Shown: piece by piece, positions 12,717 to 23,945 of the stretch
Layout: every line of letters begins with the position of its first letter
How positions within the stretch are numbered: the first letter of the stretch is position 1
DNA from: Cyrtodaria siliqua
Taxonomy: Eukaryota > Mollusca > Bivalvia > Adapedonta > Hiatellidae
Length of the DNA stretch: 64,000 nucleotides
Assembly: GCA_037043455.1 (NCBI GenBank)
Contig: JAWPHD010010232.1
Coordinates: forward strand, 1 to 64,000
Direction of reading: 5' to 3'
Made by a program: the position numbers and the translations under genes
Notes under the pieces: generated by a model
Database searches by the model: none
Told to the model about the DNA's origin: nothing
The model's input: only the letters and a program-made list of their open reading frames with translations

Positions 12717-13014
12717 AGGGCTGTCATTGATAGAAACTACATCGATGTATTATCGATTTAGGATTATCAAGATATCGATATATTTTTTGAAGAAATCGAT
12801 TCAAGCAGAAAAAAGCACAACGAAAATAAACGTCGTTTTGTTTTGAAGTTTTGTTGCAATAATTGTCATTTAAACTGGAAATGGGTGCGCTATAAAGTGG
12901 TTTTGGCTAACCATGTCCAACAGGTGTGAGGCATGGATTGTATCCATCGTCTTGTACGTTTTTTTCCAATTTTTTCCGTTTTTTTTAATGTACTTATCTC
13001 GATGGTTTTTAAAA
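12717..13014. other. Possible hAT-type transposon end and flank
   Basis: Begins TTAGGGCTGTCATTGATAG and is followed by several ATCGAT / ATATCGAT words, a pattern often seen at one end of animal hAT elements. No matching inverted end was found, so this is only suggestive. The rest of the stretch is AT-rich and featureless. Confidence 0.25.
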
Positions 13015-13798
13015 CAAGAGGCCAATGACCTTGAAGCTCTACTGATAGGTTTTGATAGCTAGATCAGCCTTCCTTTGAAGTTTCATGACGGCAGCCATGT
13101 TTAATGTTGAATCAAAATAATTTTCAATAAGGACCAACATCATGCCATGCTGATAATTTTAGAGAAAGTCCAATATCGATATCACTTATAGTTTTCAAGA
13201 AGTAGTCGCTACAAACTTGTTTTTTAAAAATCTATTTTTAGCTGTGGTGGCCATCTTGAATTTCTGGCCGACCTGAAATTTTGCAAGGATCAACTAGATA
13301 TCAAGCGCAACATTCCTGTGAAGTTTCATGAAAATCCATCAAGTAGTTTCAGAGGAGTAGTCGCTACAATGTTTGACTACATAACAGTACGTAAACAAAG
13401 ATGGCCGCTGGCTGCCATGTCTAACGTCGAATCAAAATGATTTTTCGACAATGACCAACATCATGTCATGCTGATCATTTTAGAAAAAGTCCCATATCAA
13501 TATCACTTATAGTTTTCAAGAAGTAGTTGCTACAATTTTATTTATTTTTAAATCTATTTTTAGTCGTGGCAGCCATTCTGAATTTCCAGCCGACCTGAAA
13601 TTTTGCTAGGATCAACTAGACATAAAGAGCAACATTCCTGTGAAGTTTCATGACAATCCATCAGGTAGTTTCAGAGGAGTAGTCACTACAAGTTTTTACT
13701 ATATAAGTGTATGTAAACAAAGATGGCCGCTGGCAGCCATGTTTAAAGTTGAATCAAAATGATTTTCGACAAGGACCAACACCATGTCATGCTGATCA
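13015..13798 (+). mobile_element. Family A element, 3'-truncated
   Basis: Starts CAAGAGGCCAATGACCTTG, AGCTCTACTGAT. It carries about two and a half ~320-bp body units with GTTTCAGAGGAGTAGTCGC, then stops abruptly after CATGCTGATCAC. No GACG tract or tail hairpin is present. Confidence 0.75.
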
Positions 13799-13885
13799 CA
13801 TTATTATATGACCTGAACACCTGGATAGAGTTTTAATAAACATTTTTTTAGTGTAAGTTTGCCGTTATTTGGCGGGTTAGTTTCA
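13799..13885 (+). repeat. Dispersed ~90-bp repeat G (copy 1)
   Basis: ATTATATGACCTGAACACCT followed by GGATAGAGTTTTAATAAAC and TATTTGGCGGGTTA is matched in inverted orientation at about 33375-33465, with roughly 90% identity in the first 40 bp. The family is not known to me. Confidence 0.5.
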
Positions 13886-14640
13886 CTAGCAGTAGTTTCA
13901 TTGTTACAGCTCAAAGGAACAGTAATAGGCATTGTCGACTGGATGTACTAGTCTTGTTTTTTTTGCATGGGTGTGTGTATGAACAGGGACATAGCTAGAG
14001 CATTTTTAAAGTTTATGCAAGAGACAAATAATGCTAGTGGTCCGTAGACCACCCCACCCACCTACCCCAATCATTATTTGTTATTCGTATTTATTCTGTA
14101 GTGCATTTTAGGAGTATTTCCCAACAACTGAGGCTGAAATTTGATGATTTAGCTTGAATTGTTATCCAACCCCACCTGTTTTTTTCTTGTATTTTTGTAT
14201 TTGTTTTTTTCCTTCTTATTTTTGCAGACATTTAGCTACGCCCCTGTATAATGCGTGCATATGTGCAAGGTTACTTTAATTAGTTCTTATGTTCTCTATA
14301 AATATGTTCAAGCCAGTTGTACAGTACAGTATGTTTAAAATGGTTGGTGACAATCCTGTGTTTATAAATATACCAATTGATTTGAAATAAAGAATCAAAG
14401 GACTGAAGGTCCCGAGTGTCGCCAAGATTGAACAGTGTCTGTCTTCTTGGTGAGGTTAAAGGTTATTGATACGTGCGTTGTTAGGTACTTGTGAAGAATC
14501 TGTGTCTGTATTGGTTCAACCCAGGAAAGCATGGTCAGGTTAGGTTATGTACACCAGTCAGGTGTACATAACTGAAATACTGTTGATAAATAAGACACTT
14601 GCGCATTTGTTCAAAGGAAATAAAACAGATCGATTGACCT
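13886..14640. other. Unique AT-rich DNA
   Basis: No gene seen. A small perfect hairpin lies at 14544-14572 (GTTATGTACACC, 5-nt loop AGTCA, GGTGTACATAAC). Confidence 0.5.
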
Positions 14641-15005
14641 GCTGGTTTTATTGAATTAAATTGGGTTTTAAGGCGCACCAACACATGAAAGGTTATATGG
14701 CGCCTAACAGGAATGAAAATGCCAGGCCCATCCTCGATGTACATCGAGATAAAATATGGAGAATGGGCCTAGAACCTTCTCACATGCATAACTGCAGAGT
14801 TGCTGCAAATTCTATTGTAGACACTCCATTTATGCTGGAGCCACGTTTATTGTTTCTCTGCCACTGCTCTAGTGATTTGAGCGAGATGGCACCTGAAACA
14901 ATGCAGGGGTCATGATGAAGACCTTTAATGAGCATGAACAAAAAATGCCTATCCTCCAACGGGATCTGCAGTGGCCGTATTCTTTGACCCGAAACCACAC
15001 GGGGC
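14641..15005 (+). repeat. Dispersed repeat F (copy 1)
   Basis: Starts near GGCGCACCAACACATGAAAG and GTTATATGGCGCC, and continues through GCAGAGTTGCTGCAAATTCT and CTCCATTTATGCTGGAGCCA. The same order appears on the minus strand at 34700-35010. The head also resembles the GCACCAACAGC...CATATGGCGAC blocks at 40311 and 40812. I recall related sequences as common in molluscan genomes; the class is unknown to me. The open frames inside are not conserved between copies. Confidence 0.6.
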
Positions 15006-15291
15006 CTGCTGGTTTTATGTTCAAGTAGAAAATTGTAGTAAGGCTGTTCATTGTGACAAGATTATATATTCCTGACAGAGAGACTGAATTTAGTGTTTCA
15101 TCATTATGCAAGCAAGGAAGCATTTTTTCTTTGTATCTATAGACATCAGGTTGGTATGAAAGAAACAGAAATGTAGTTATATGTTGTTCAACTTTTTTAT
15201 TTTAATTGCGAGTACTTGGAGCATGCAAATTATAAGCAGAAATCAATATAACTGATGGATGAATATATACTGTTAACTGCAGAATACCTTG
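15006..15291. other. Unique AT-rich DNA
   Basis: Nothing recognisable seen. Confidence 0.4.
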
Positions 15292-15475
15292 TAACCTCTC
15301 GTTTTCTTGTAAATATTGGTATATAGCTCAGCTGCTCTTTCAAATCTGTCTTAATTAATATAATTACTCTGTTTATACTGTTTGTAAACATTTGTACATA
15401 TTAAGGAAAACAAAGAAAATGATTAGAAAGAGACGTTGAGCTATATAAATCCGTCTACAAGAAAACGAAAGGTTA
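15292..15475. mobile_element. Foldback / MITE-like element with ~39-bp inverted ends
   Basis: The left arm 15292-15330 (TAACCTCTCGTTTTCTTGTA ... TATATAGCTCA) pairs with the right arm 15437-15475 (TGAGCTATATAAATC ... ACAAGAAAACGAAAGGTTA). A further weaker inverted match lies just inside (GCTCTTTC / GAAAGAG). Total length is 184 bp with no coding capacity. No clear target duplication, so the class is unassigned. Confidence 0.65.
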
Positions 15476-16379
15476 AAAGTTATTGCAAAGTTAATCAACA
15501 ATATAAGCAGTAAAAAATATATCAATACAAATATATGAACTGTAAACAAACAAAGAAGTATGGTCAGTATCTGGTATATTGCATTTTCTTCTGATTAATG
15601 CATCAACTTATTTAATAAGTGGTGAAGAGCAGTAAAACACAATAGCATTTGCTTTATTTACAGCATAACGACCCTTAACACATGTCTAAAACATGGTAAA
15701 AGCTTGTTCGAGACAAGATGAACTAAGCTACAATAAGGTCGAATGACCTGGGTACGAAAGTAATAATTTTTCAAAGGCCTCGTTTTTTTATTAAAAACAC
15801 TTTTTTAAGCCCGGTTTCTTGCTGAGTTCCTTTATTTAAATTGTTCTGCATAACATTCCACCAATGGGATAAAGTATCTTGGCACACAACATTGAAAAAT
15901 TGATTTTTTCTAATTTTCGAAAAATGCTTGGAACGGAAGTTGTTTTTTTTCAACCGCTTCGGTTTTGGTTTTCGAGTGTATTTCCAATAGATTTCCTGTT
16001 GATACACTGTGAGATAATTATTTTTTATTGAACTCTAGCCAGGAAATAAACAATACATGGGTAATATTGGATTTTTCTTCTTAATTCTACGGTAATGCAA
16101 ATATTGCCGGGTGTCCCAAAGAACTATTTGATTTGTTTACCTTCTGTTGGTAGTAGAAATGAGCACTTCTTGACAAATTCTTTCATCAACTTGTGTATTT
16201 ATTTGTAGTAGATGCTATACTATGCAATACTATTTTTCAAAGTACTAGGCAAAATAACTACAATATTTACAGACGTTTAGTTCCCAATTTGACAGTAAAG
16301 CACATTATCTAGGTCACGCTTTAGGTCACGCATCAGCGGCATGTTTAACTTACTGATTTAGAAATTGGGACGAAAATAT
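15476..16379. other. Unique AT-rich DNA
   Basis: No supported gene. A 78-codon minus-strand frame (15771-16007) is Lys-rich with no recognisable domain, and I do not call it. Confidence 0.45.
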
Positions 16380-16875
16380 GTTAATTGATTGCTTATTTTA
16401 AGCCGTAGTGGCCATCTTGAATTTCCGGCCGACCTCAATTTTTGCTAGGATCAACTAGACATCAAGAGCAACATTCCTGTCAAGTTTCATGAAATTCCAT
16501 CAAGTAGTTTCAGAGGAGTAGTCGACACACGATTTTCCAATATAACTCCATGTAAACAAGGATGGCCGCTGGTATGTTTGACATCCAATCAAAATGAACT
16601 TTGGTTAGGTCCAACTGCATGTCATGCCAGTCATTTTGGTAAAGGTTCCAAATCAATATCTCTTATGGTTTTTCGGAAGTAGTCGCCACAAAATCGCATT
16701 TTTAAAATCTATTTTTAGCCGTGGCGGCCATCTTAAATTTCCGGCCCACCTGAATTTTTGCTAGAATCAACAGAGGAGTAGTCGCCACAAAAAAAGTTAA
16801 CGGACAGACGGGCGGACGAGCGACGGATGCCGCACCACGGCATAAGCTCTGCTGACCTTTGATCAGAAGAGCTAA
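16380..16875 (+). mobile_element. Family A element, 5'-truncated
   Basis: Carries the family A body (GGCCATCTTGAATTTCCGGC, GTTTCAGAGGAGTAGTCG), then GGACAGACGGGCGGACG and the tail CTGACCTTTGATCAGAAGAG, CTAA. The tail hairpin is slightly eroded compared with 7200. Confidence 0.75.
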
Positions 16876-17482
16876 AAACCACATATATTTGAATATTGGG
16901 TAAAATCATTATTAGTACTATATATTAAAATCTAGCTTACAAGAAAAAGCATTCTTAAAAACAATGCTTCTCTATCTTAAAATGTATTTCTCAAGCATGA
17001 CCAACTTGTAGAAAATACCTTGTTAAAGTTAGAAAGTGAAAAACTAGGTGCATGCTTTGAAAAATATTGGATGAAACCAAAGCAAAGCTACTTGATTTGA
17101 AGCCAAACAGATCTTATGTTTTAACGTTATTTGTTTTATGGTATCAAATACATTGAAAATAACTTTCCTATGAGTATATAATGAATGTGTCATCCCTATG
17201 ACCCGCTCTGATGCCAAGAAACAGAGCATTACATTAAAATATGGATTATAAAACTAAAATCTCTTTGGCCCAAGTGGAATAGCATTACGATATATACCTT
17301 GTCACAAAACAGTACAAGAACCAGATTTCTGAGGTTCTTGAGACGTTTTTGAAGGTTTATGCGAGCCATTGGACTTTTCTGAAAGTACGACAACAAACAA
17401 GGTCAGTTACCATGATGCACTCTTCTGATAGGTTTTTGATAGCCATGGGGACCATTTTTTTCAACTGATATATAAAGTAGAA
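16876..17482. other. Unique AT-rich DNA
   Basis: Nothing recognisable seen apart from short AT-rich runs. Confidence 0.4.
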
Positions 17483-17715
17483 CAAGAGGGCCAAGATGGC
17501 CCTGAATCGATTACTTGAGGATCTTTGCAATGATGAAAAAATTTGTCCTCTCGCAAATGCTGATTGAAGATGTTTTTAAGTCTTTCCTTAAGTCTATGTA
17601 AAAACCTGCAAAATCTCTACATACAAACTTTGGACCCAGGGACTGCAGCCATCTTTGACCCCAAGGACTTCAAATGAGCAAACTTGATAGACCAGGGGTT
17701 AGCGTTCATTAATAA
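17483..17715 (+). mobile_element. Family C 5' fragment
   Basis: Head CAAGAGGGCCAAGATGGCC then GAATCGATTACTTGAGG. A short body follows that matches the inner part of family C (CCTGCAAAATCTCTACATAC, CAAACTTTGGACCC). It is truncated before any tail. A second stub at 17726-17800 has a family B-like head (CAAGAGGGCCTGTGGATGC). Confidence 0.65.
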
Positions 17716-17800
17716 TAATAAAGAACAAGAGGGCCTGTGGATGCTCTCAAGCTAAAATGGCTCTTATATCAAGGGGTTTCATCATTAAATTCCTTTCAAT

Positions 17801-17915
17801 ACCTTTTTGCAAGTGCAAAGCAAAACACCCTCTACCCACAACTCAATGCTAACAATCTAAAAGTGTTTTTTTTAAGTTTTCACTAAAAACAAAGAATAAA
17901 AAAACAAAAACAAAA
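17801..17915. other. Short A-rich spacer
   Basis: Poly-A-rich flank before the next family B head; nothing else seen. Confidence 0.4.
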
Positions 17916-20119
17916 CAAGAGGCCCAAGAGGGCCTGTGGACGCTCTACTGGCTAAACATAAAGTTTATGTATAATATCATTCAACCGGAACATGGCCGGT
18001 TAGCAACTAGGCTTGATTCTGATCATCCCTGCCAAGTTTTGTTGAAATCCAGCCAGACGATCAGGAGAACTAGTCTGTATGAAGTTAGTGTATTAAAACC
18101 TTTAAGGAGTCATAACTCTGCCAAAATTCATTCAACCAGAACACGGCAATGACAGGTGCAACTAGGCTTGGTACTGATCATCCCCACCAAGATTCGTTGA
18201 AATCCGGCAAGGAGTTCAGAAGAGACTAATCTGGTCAAAGTTTGTCTGTTAAAACCTTTAAAGGGCCATAACTCTGCCAAAAATAATTCAACCGGAATAT
18301 GGCAATAATATGCACAACTAGGCTTGATACTGATCATCCTTGTCAAGTTCAGCTGAAATCCAGCCAGGGGTTCAGGAGAATTCGCCCGGAAAATGTTTTG
18401 CATCAAAAACCTTTAAAGGGCCATAACTGTGCCAAAAATCGGTAAACTGGAACGCAACGATGATATGCACAACTAGGCTGGGTGCTGATCATCCCATAAA
18501 GTTTCGTTGAAATCTGGCGAGGGGTTCAGGAGAACTAGTCCAGATAAAGTTTGTGTATTACATCAGGATTTTTCTAGAAACATCTTAAATTATAAAATTG
18601 TTCCAGTTCATGATAAAACAATTATATCAATCAAAATATGATGTTAGAACCATTTTATTAATGTCTAAACTTTGAAAACACCATATAGCTAGGACGGAAT
18701 CTGACGTAAAATGCTGAAATTAACCCTGGTGCGTCACCTAGGATAGCAAGTATTACTGAGCAGAATGAATTTTTTTTGCAAATAAGGGATTATGTTTAGG
18801 CTCCTTCATTATGTTTTGGCCATGTAGAGTAGAAAAGATTACCATTTGTCAATTTTAAGTCGGACACCTAGGCCCCCATGAAAAGCCTGATGTACTCCCT
18901 TTAAAGGGCCATAACTCTGCCAAAAATCATTCAATCGGAACACGGTGATGATTTCCACAACTAGACCTGGAACTGATCATCCCTAAAAAGTTTCGTTTAA
19001 ATCTGGACAAGGGTTCAGGAGAACTAGTCTGGACAAAGTATGTGTATTAAAACCTTTAAAGGGACATAACTCCACCAAAATCATTCAACCGGAACACGGT
19101 GATGATATGTACAACTAGGCTTGGTACTGATCATCCCTGAAAAGTTTCACTGAAATCCGTCCAAATGAAGGCCCTTTCGTCTTACTGAGGCCAAAATATA
19201 GCATTTTTCAGAAAATCAAGGGTCAACTCCTGTGTAAATGATCCAATCTGGCTGTTTTTCAAATTTGTCGGATCTTTCATTGCTATTAACAATATGATAA
19301 AGTTTGGTAAAGATTGGATGAAAAATGAAGGCCCTATCGTCTTAACAAGGCAAAATATAGCATTTTTAACTAAATCAAGGGCCATAACTCCGCTGTTACT
19401 GGTCCGATCTGGTCGGTTTTCAAACTTGTACGAGCTTTCATTGACATTAACAATTTGGTAAAATTTGGGAAAGATCGGATGAAGAATGAAGGCCCTATCG
19501 TCTTGAGGCAAAATATAGCATTTTTAACTAAATCAAGGGCCATAACTCCGCTGTTACTGGTCCGACGTGGCTGGTTTTCGAACTTGTCAGAGCTTTCATT
19601 GATATTAACAATCTGATACAGTTTGGTAAAGATCGGATGAAAAATGAAGGCCCTATCATGTTAACAAGGCAAAATACAGCGCTTTTAACTAAATCAAGGG
19701 ACATAACTCCGCTGTTACTGGTCCAATCTGGCTGATTTTCGAACTTGTCCGAGCTTTCATTGATATTACCAATCTGGTAAAGTTTGGTAAAGACCAGATG
19801 AAAAATGAATGCCCTATCGTCTTAACGAGACAAAATATACCAATATAGCATTTTTAACTAAATCAAGGGCCATAACTCTGCTGTTACTGGTCCGATCTGG
19901 CTGGTTTTCGAACTTGTCCAAGCTTTCATTGATATTAACAACCTGTTAAAGTTTGGTAAAGATCGGATGACAAATGAAGGCCCTATCGTCTTAACGAGTC
20001 AAAAGTTAACGATGGACGACGGACGGACGACTGACGGACGACTGACGGACGACAGACGGACGGACGACGGACAACTCGCCATCCCATAAGCTCTTCTGGC
20101 CCTTGGCCAGTAGAGCTAA
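17916..20119 (+). mobile_element. Family B element, near full length
   Basis: Head CAAGAGGCCCAAGAGGGCC, then CGCTCTACTGGC. The first part repeats a ~157-bp unit (TTTAAAGGGCCATAACTCTG, AACTAGGCTTGGTACTGATC). The second repeats a ~162-bp unit (CATAACTCCGCTGTTACTGG, TTTGGTAAAGATCGGATGAA). A GACGGACGACTGACGG microsatellite follows at 20014-20072, then the hairpin TGGCCCTTGGCCA and GTAGAG CTAA at 20119. CTCTACTGGC and GCCAGTAGAG form the subterminal inverted repeat. A ~330-bp unrelated segment (18550-18880) sits inside the body. Confidence 0.8.
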
Positions 20120-20159
20120 AAAATCAAATGAAAAAATTGAAAACAAATTGAAAAAAAAA

Positions 20160-20807
20160 TCATAAAATCTGGTAAAGTTTGGTGAAGAGACAGATGCAAA
20201 ATGAAGGCCCTATCGTATGACGAGGCAAGTTATAGCATTTTTAACAAAATCAAGGGCCATAACTCCGCTGTTACTGGTCCGATATGGCTGGTTTTCGAAC
20301 TTGACCGAGGTTTCATTGACATTTACAATCTGATAAAGTTTGGTAAAGATCGGATGAAAAATGAAGGCCTTTTCGTCTTAACGAGGTAAAATATAGCATT
20401 TTTAACTAAATCAAGGGCCATAACTCCGCTGTTACTAGTCCGATATGGTTTTCGAACTTGTCCGAGCTCTCATTGATATTAACAATGTGGTAAAGTTTGG
20501 TAAAGATAGGATGAAAAATGAAGGCCCTATCGTCTTAACGAGGAAAAATATAGCAATATAGCATTTTTAACTAAATCAAGGACCATAACTCCGCTGTTAC
20601 TTGTCCGACCTGGCTGGTTTTCGAACTTGTCCGAGCTTTCATTGATATTAACAACCTGTTAAAGTTTGGTAAAGATCGGATGAAAATTGAAGGCCCTATC
20701 GTCTTAACGAGAAAAAAGTTAACGATGGACGGACGGACGACGGACGGACGGACGACGGACAACTCGCCATCCCATAAGCTCTGCTGGCCTTTGGCCAGTA
20801 GAGCTAA
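20160..20807 (+). mobile_element. Family B element, 5'-truncated
   Basis: Body units of the ~162-bp type, then a GACGGACGG tract at 20725-20757, the hairpin CTGGCCTTTGGCCAG and CTAA at 20807. It lies immediately downstream of another B element and upstream of the LINE remnant. Confidence 0.75.
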
Positions 20808-20821
20808 AAACAACTGAAGTG

Positions 20822-20950
20822 GGATTTGACTATTGTGACATGAATAATCACAATACCCAGGACTGTGGTCTCAGTAGAAACAGTAGCAAAAATAGATGGC
20901 ACGTGACAGGAAATGGACACTCGCCACAAAACAGAAACAGGTCATAGGAC
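20822..20950 (+). pseudogene. Possible zinc-knuckle relic upstream of the LINE ORF
   Basis: One frame reads C-X4-H-X4-C at 20834-20866 (residues CDMNNHNTQDC), as in retroelement zinc knuckles. The Cys expected two residues upstream is a Phe (TTT, one base from TGT). The frame ends at a stop near 20947, overlapping the start of the next open frame. It may be the end of the LINE's ORF1, cut on its left by a family B element. The assignment is tentative. Confidence 0.35.
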
Positions 20951-21359
20951 AAAGACGGAAAATACACAGTTAGAGAATAAAAATATGTACGAACATTTAC
21001 AAACTATATGCAGCAAGTGTGATGAACTTGCTTTTAATTTATTGCTGGAAAAGGAATCTCATAAAACAAAAATAGTTATCAATAATGACGATAATTTAAT
21101 ACACCAAATGCATGTAAATATTAAAAATACTTATAATATAAATTCTACGTCCGGAACTTATGATAATTCAGTCTCTAACGTAAGTTGTATAAATACCGAG
21201 ACTGTTGTGAGTGAAGTTTCGTTGTCCTCAACTAAAGATGCTATTTCGAATGATAATATAACAAACATAGTAACCATAGATAACGCTAATACCATTGAAA
21301 CAAACAATGTACATTTAAAGATCAATAATTCAAACGTAAGTTCATTCTACTATAATAAA
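20913..21359 (+). pseudogene. LINE remnant, N-terminal part of an endonuclease/RT ORF
   Basis: A 149-codon open stretch, rich in Asn/Ser/Thr/Lys with a CSKC motif near residues 33-36. Its frame is interrupted at 21360 by the head of a family C element. If the C element (21360-23945) is ignored, the same frame continues at 23946 directly into endonuclease-like sequence (DILGLCETFLT), so both pieces belong to one ORF. The first endonuclease motifs expected before that point are not obvious, so an internal deletion is possible. Not functional as it stands. Confidence 0.65.
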
Positions 21360-23945
21360 CAAGAGGGCCAAGATGGCCCTAAAATCTTGGCCTTAAATCG
21401 ATCACCTGAGAACTGGCACATTATCAAACTTCTTCGAAATCTTATGGTCATATACAATCTGTGCAAGTCTGGTTAAGATTGTTTTCAAGAAATGTGGGCT
21501 CTGTTGTGTATAACAACATTGATATAAAGACACTGACAAAGTTTGGTAAATATCAAATACAAAATGAAGGTGCTAGAATGTAACACTTTGGGCAGGGCCA
21601 AATGTGACCCCAGGGCTACATGTAATATATGAGAGCTTTGTGGTTTCAGAGAAGAAGATTTTTTAAGTTTTTCCCTATACAAGTCTATGTAAAACATGAC
21701 CCCTCGGGCGGGGCCAAATGTGACCCAACGGTCACCATTTCAACAAACTTGGTAAAGGACCATAAGAGTATAGTAAATGCAAAATATTAAACCTATGGCT
21801 CTTGTAGTTCCAGAGAAGAAGACTTTAATGTGTTTCCTATATAAGTCTATGTCAAACTGTGACCCACGGGGTGGGGTCAAATTTGACCCCAGGGTCACCA
21901 TTTGAACAAACTTGGTAGAGGACCATAATCTTATAGTAAATGCAAAATATTAAACCTCTGGCTCTTGCAGTTTCAGAGAAGATTTTTCCCCCTATATATA
22001 TAAGTCTATGTAAAACTGTGACCCGACGGGCGCGGCCAAATTTGACACCAGAGTCACCATTTGAACAAACTTGGTAGAGGACCTTAAGCTTATAGCAAAT
22101 ACAAAATATTAAACCTCTGGCTCTTGCAGTTTGAGAGAAGATTTTTTAAGTTTTTTCCTATACATTTCTATGTAAAACATGTGACCCTTGGGGCGGGGTC
22201 AAATGTGACCCCAGGGTTACCATTTGAACAAACTTGGTAAAGGACCATAAGCTTATAGTAAATGCAAAATATCAAACCTGTGGCTCTTGTAATTTCCGAG
22301 AAGAAGATTTTTTTAAAAGAAGTCCTATATGTCTAAAACTGTGACCCTCGGGCCGGGGACAAATTTGACCCCAGGGTCACCATTTGAACAAACTTAGTAG
22401 AGGACCATAAGCTGATGCTACATGTAGTACATGAGAGCTCTGTGCCATGTGGTCCCAGAGAAGAAGATTTTTTTCAGTTTTTCCCTATACAAAAAAAAAG
22501 TATGATAATGGACCTTTGGAAACGGCCGAGCACGACACACATGACATATTGCAGTCTCGGCTTGATTGAAACTGTTCACGGGCGGCAGTGTACTATGCCA
22601 GCCACCGACCATACCCCCCAGCCCCGGGCCGAGCAGAACCCAACACCCACAAAATCACTAGTAAACAGTTTAAACCATCCCGAAAATGGCATGCATACGG
22701 CGGTGGACATGGAGTCATATGCTTCCCCATGTCGTACTGTGTATGGTCCGAGTATATAATAAAATTAAATGCCCCGAAGAGCGAAATAAACACAATGGAA
22801 TTTAGTTGGGAGCAGCGGCCATGAAGCCTGCGCATCACAAGCTCTGGCTCTTGCAGTTTCAGAGAAGATTTTTTAAGTTTTTCCCTATACACATCTATGT
22901 AAAACATGTGACCCTTTGGGCGGGGTCAAATGTGACCCGAGGGTCACCACTTGAACAAACTTGGTAAAGGACCATAAGCTTATAGTAAATGCAAAATATC
23001 AAACCTTTGGCTCTTGTAGTTTCCGAGAAGATTTTTTAATTTCTTTTCCTATATAAGTCTATGTAAAAGTGTGACCCCGGGGCGGGGACAAATTTGACCC
23101 CAGGGCCAAATGTGACCCCTGGGTCACCATTTGAACAAACTTGGTAGAGGACCATAAGCTTACAGCAAATGCAAAATATTAAACCTCTGGCTCTTGCAGT
23201 TTCAGAGAAGATTTTTTAAGTTTTTCCCTATACACGTCTATGTAAAACATGTGACCCTTTGGGCGGGGTCAAATGTGACCCGAGGGTCACCACTTGAACA
23301 AACTTGGTAAAGGACCATAAGCTTATAGTAAATGCAAAATATCAAACCTTTGGCTCTTGTAGTTTCCGAGAAGAAGATTTTTTAATTTCTTTTCCTATAT
23401 AAGTCTATGTAAAAGTGTGACCCCGGGGCGGGGACAAATTTGACCCCAGGGTCACTATTTGAACACACTTAGAAGAGGACCATAAGCTGAAGCTACATGT
23501 TATACATGAGAGCTGTGTGCCTTGTTGAATCAGAGAAGATTTTTTAAAGTTTTTTCCTATATGTCTATATGAAAAACATGCAAAATCTCAATATACAAAC
23601 TTTGGACCCCCGGGGCACAGCCATTTTTGAACCCGGGGACTTCATTTGAACAAATTTGATAGTCTAGGCGTTGCCGATCATTTATAAGAAAAACTGTTGA
23701 AATATGTCAAGCGGTTCTGGAGAAGAAGTTTTTTTAAGGTTTCGACCATATATGGTAATGGCGGCCACCTTTGATGTCGCAGTGACCTAATTTTAACAAA
23801 TCTAAAAAGCATTCATCTAAGGATCATCCATGTGAAGTTTGGTCAAAATTAGCCTAACGGTTTCTGAGGAGGTCGTTTGAAGAAAAGTTAACGACGACGA
23901 CGGACGACGGACGAAGAGTGATCCCAATAGATCACCTTGAGCTAA
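21360..23945 (+). mobile_element. Family C element inserted in the LINE ORF
   Basis: Head CAAGAGGGCCAAGATGGCC and GATCACCTGAG. The body is ~165-175-bp monomers (CTTGCAGTTTCAGAGAAG, TTTTTCCCTATACA, CTATGTAAAACATGTGACCC). A final segment (CGGTTTCTGAGGAGGTCGTT) leads to an ACGACGACGGACG tract and ends CAATAGATCACCTTGAGCTAA. The boundaries come from the host LINE frame: codon 21357-21359 is followed in frame by 23946-23948 when the element is skipped. There is no target duplication beyond a possible 2-bp AA. Element D is embedded at 22491-22841. Confidence 0.85.
22491..22841 (-). mobile_element. Element D, copy 1, nested in family C
   Basis: Starts with an A9 run and GTATGATAATGGACC, and ends GCATCACAAG. 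It shares GGCCGAGCACGACGC-like, TGCAGTCTCGG, GGCGGTGGACATG, AAATTAAATGCCCCGAAGAG and TTTAGTTGGGAGCAGCGG with 51334-52072. It interrupts a family C monomer between CCCTATAC and CTCTGGCTC. The class is unclear: a retroposed non-coding RNA is possible, but the A-run lies at the opposite end from what the strand guess would predict. No conserved ORF. Confidence 0.65.

Noticed and set aside
12717..12850. Complete hAT element beside the minisatellite
   Set aside because: Only one end-like motif (TAGGGCTGTC with ATCGAT words). No inverted partner or duplication was found.
14661..14915. 84-codon plus-strand frame
   Set aside because: Lies in dispersed repeat F, and the other copy at 34700-35010 does not keep the frame.
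22415..22907. Overlapping 64-114-codon frames in element D and family C
   Set aside because: Not conserved in the second D copy at 51334-52072, and they cross the element boundaries.
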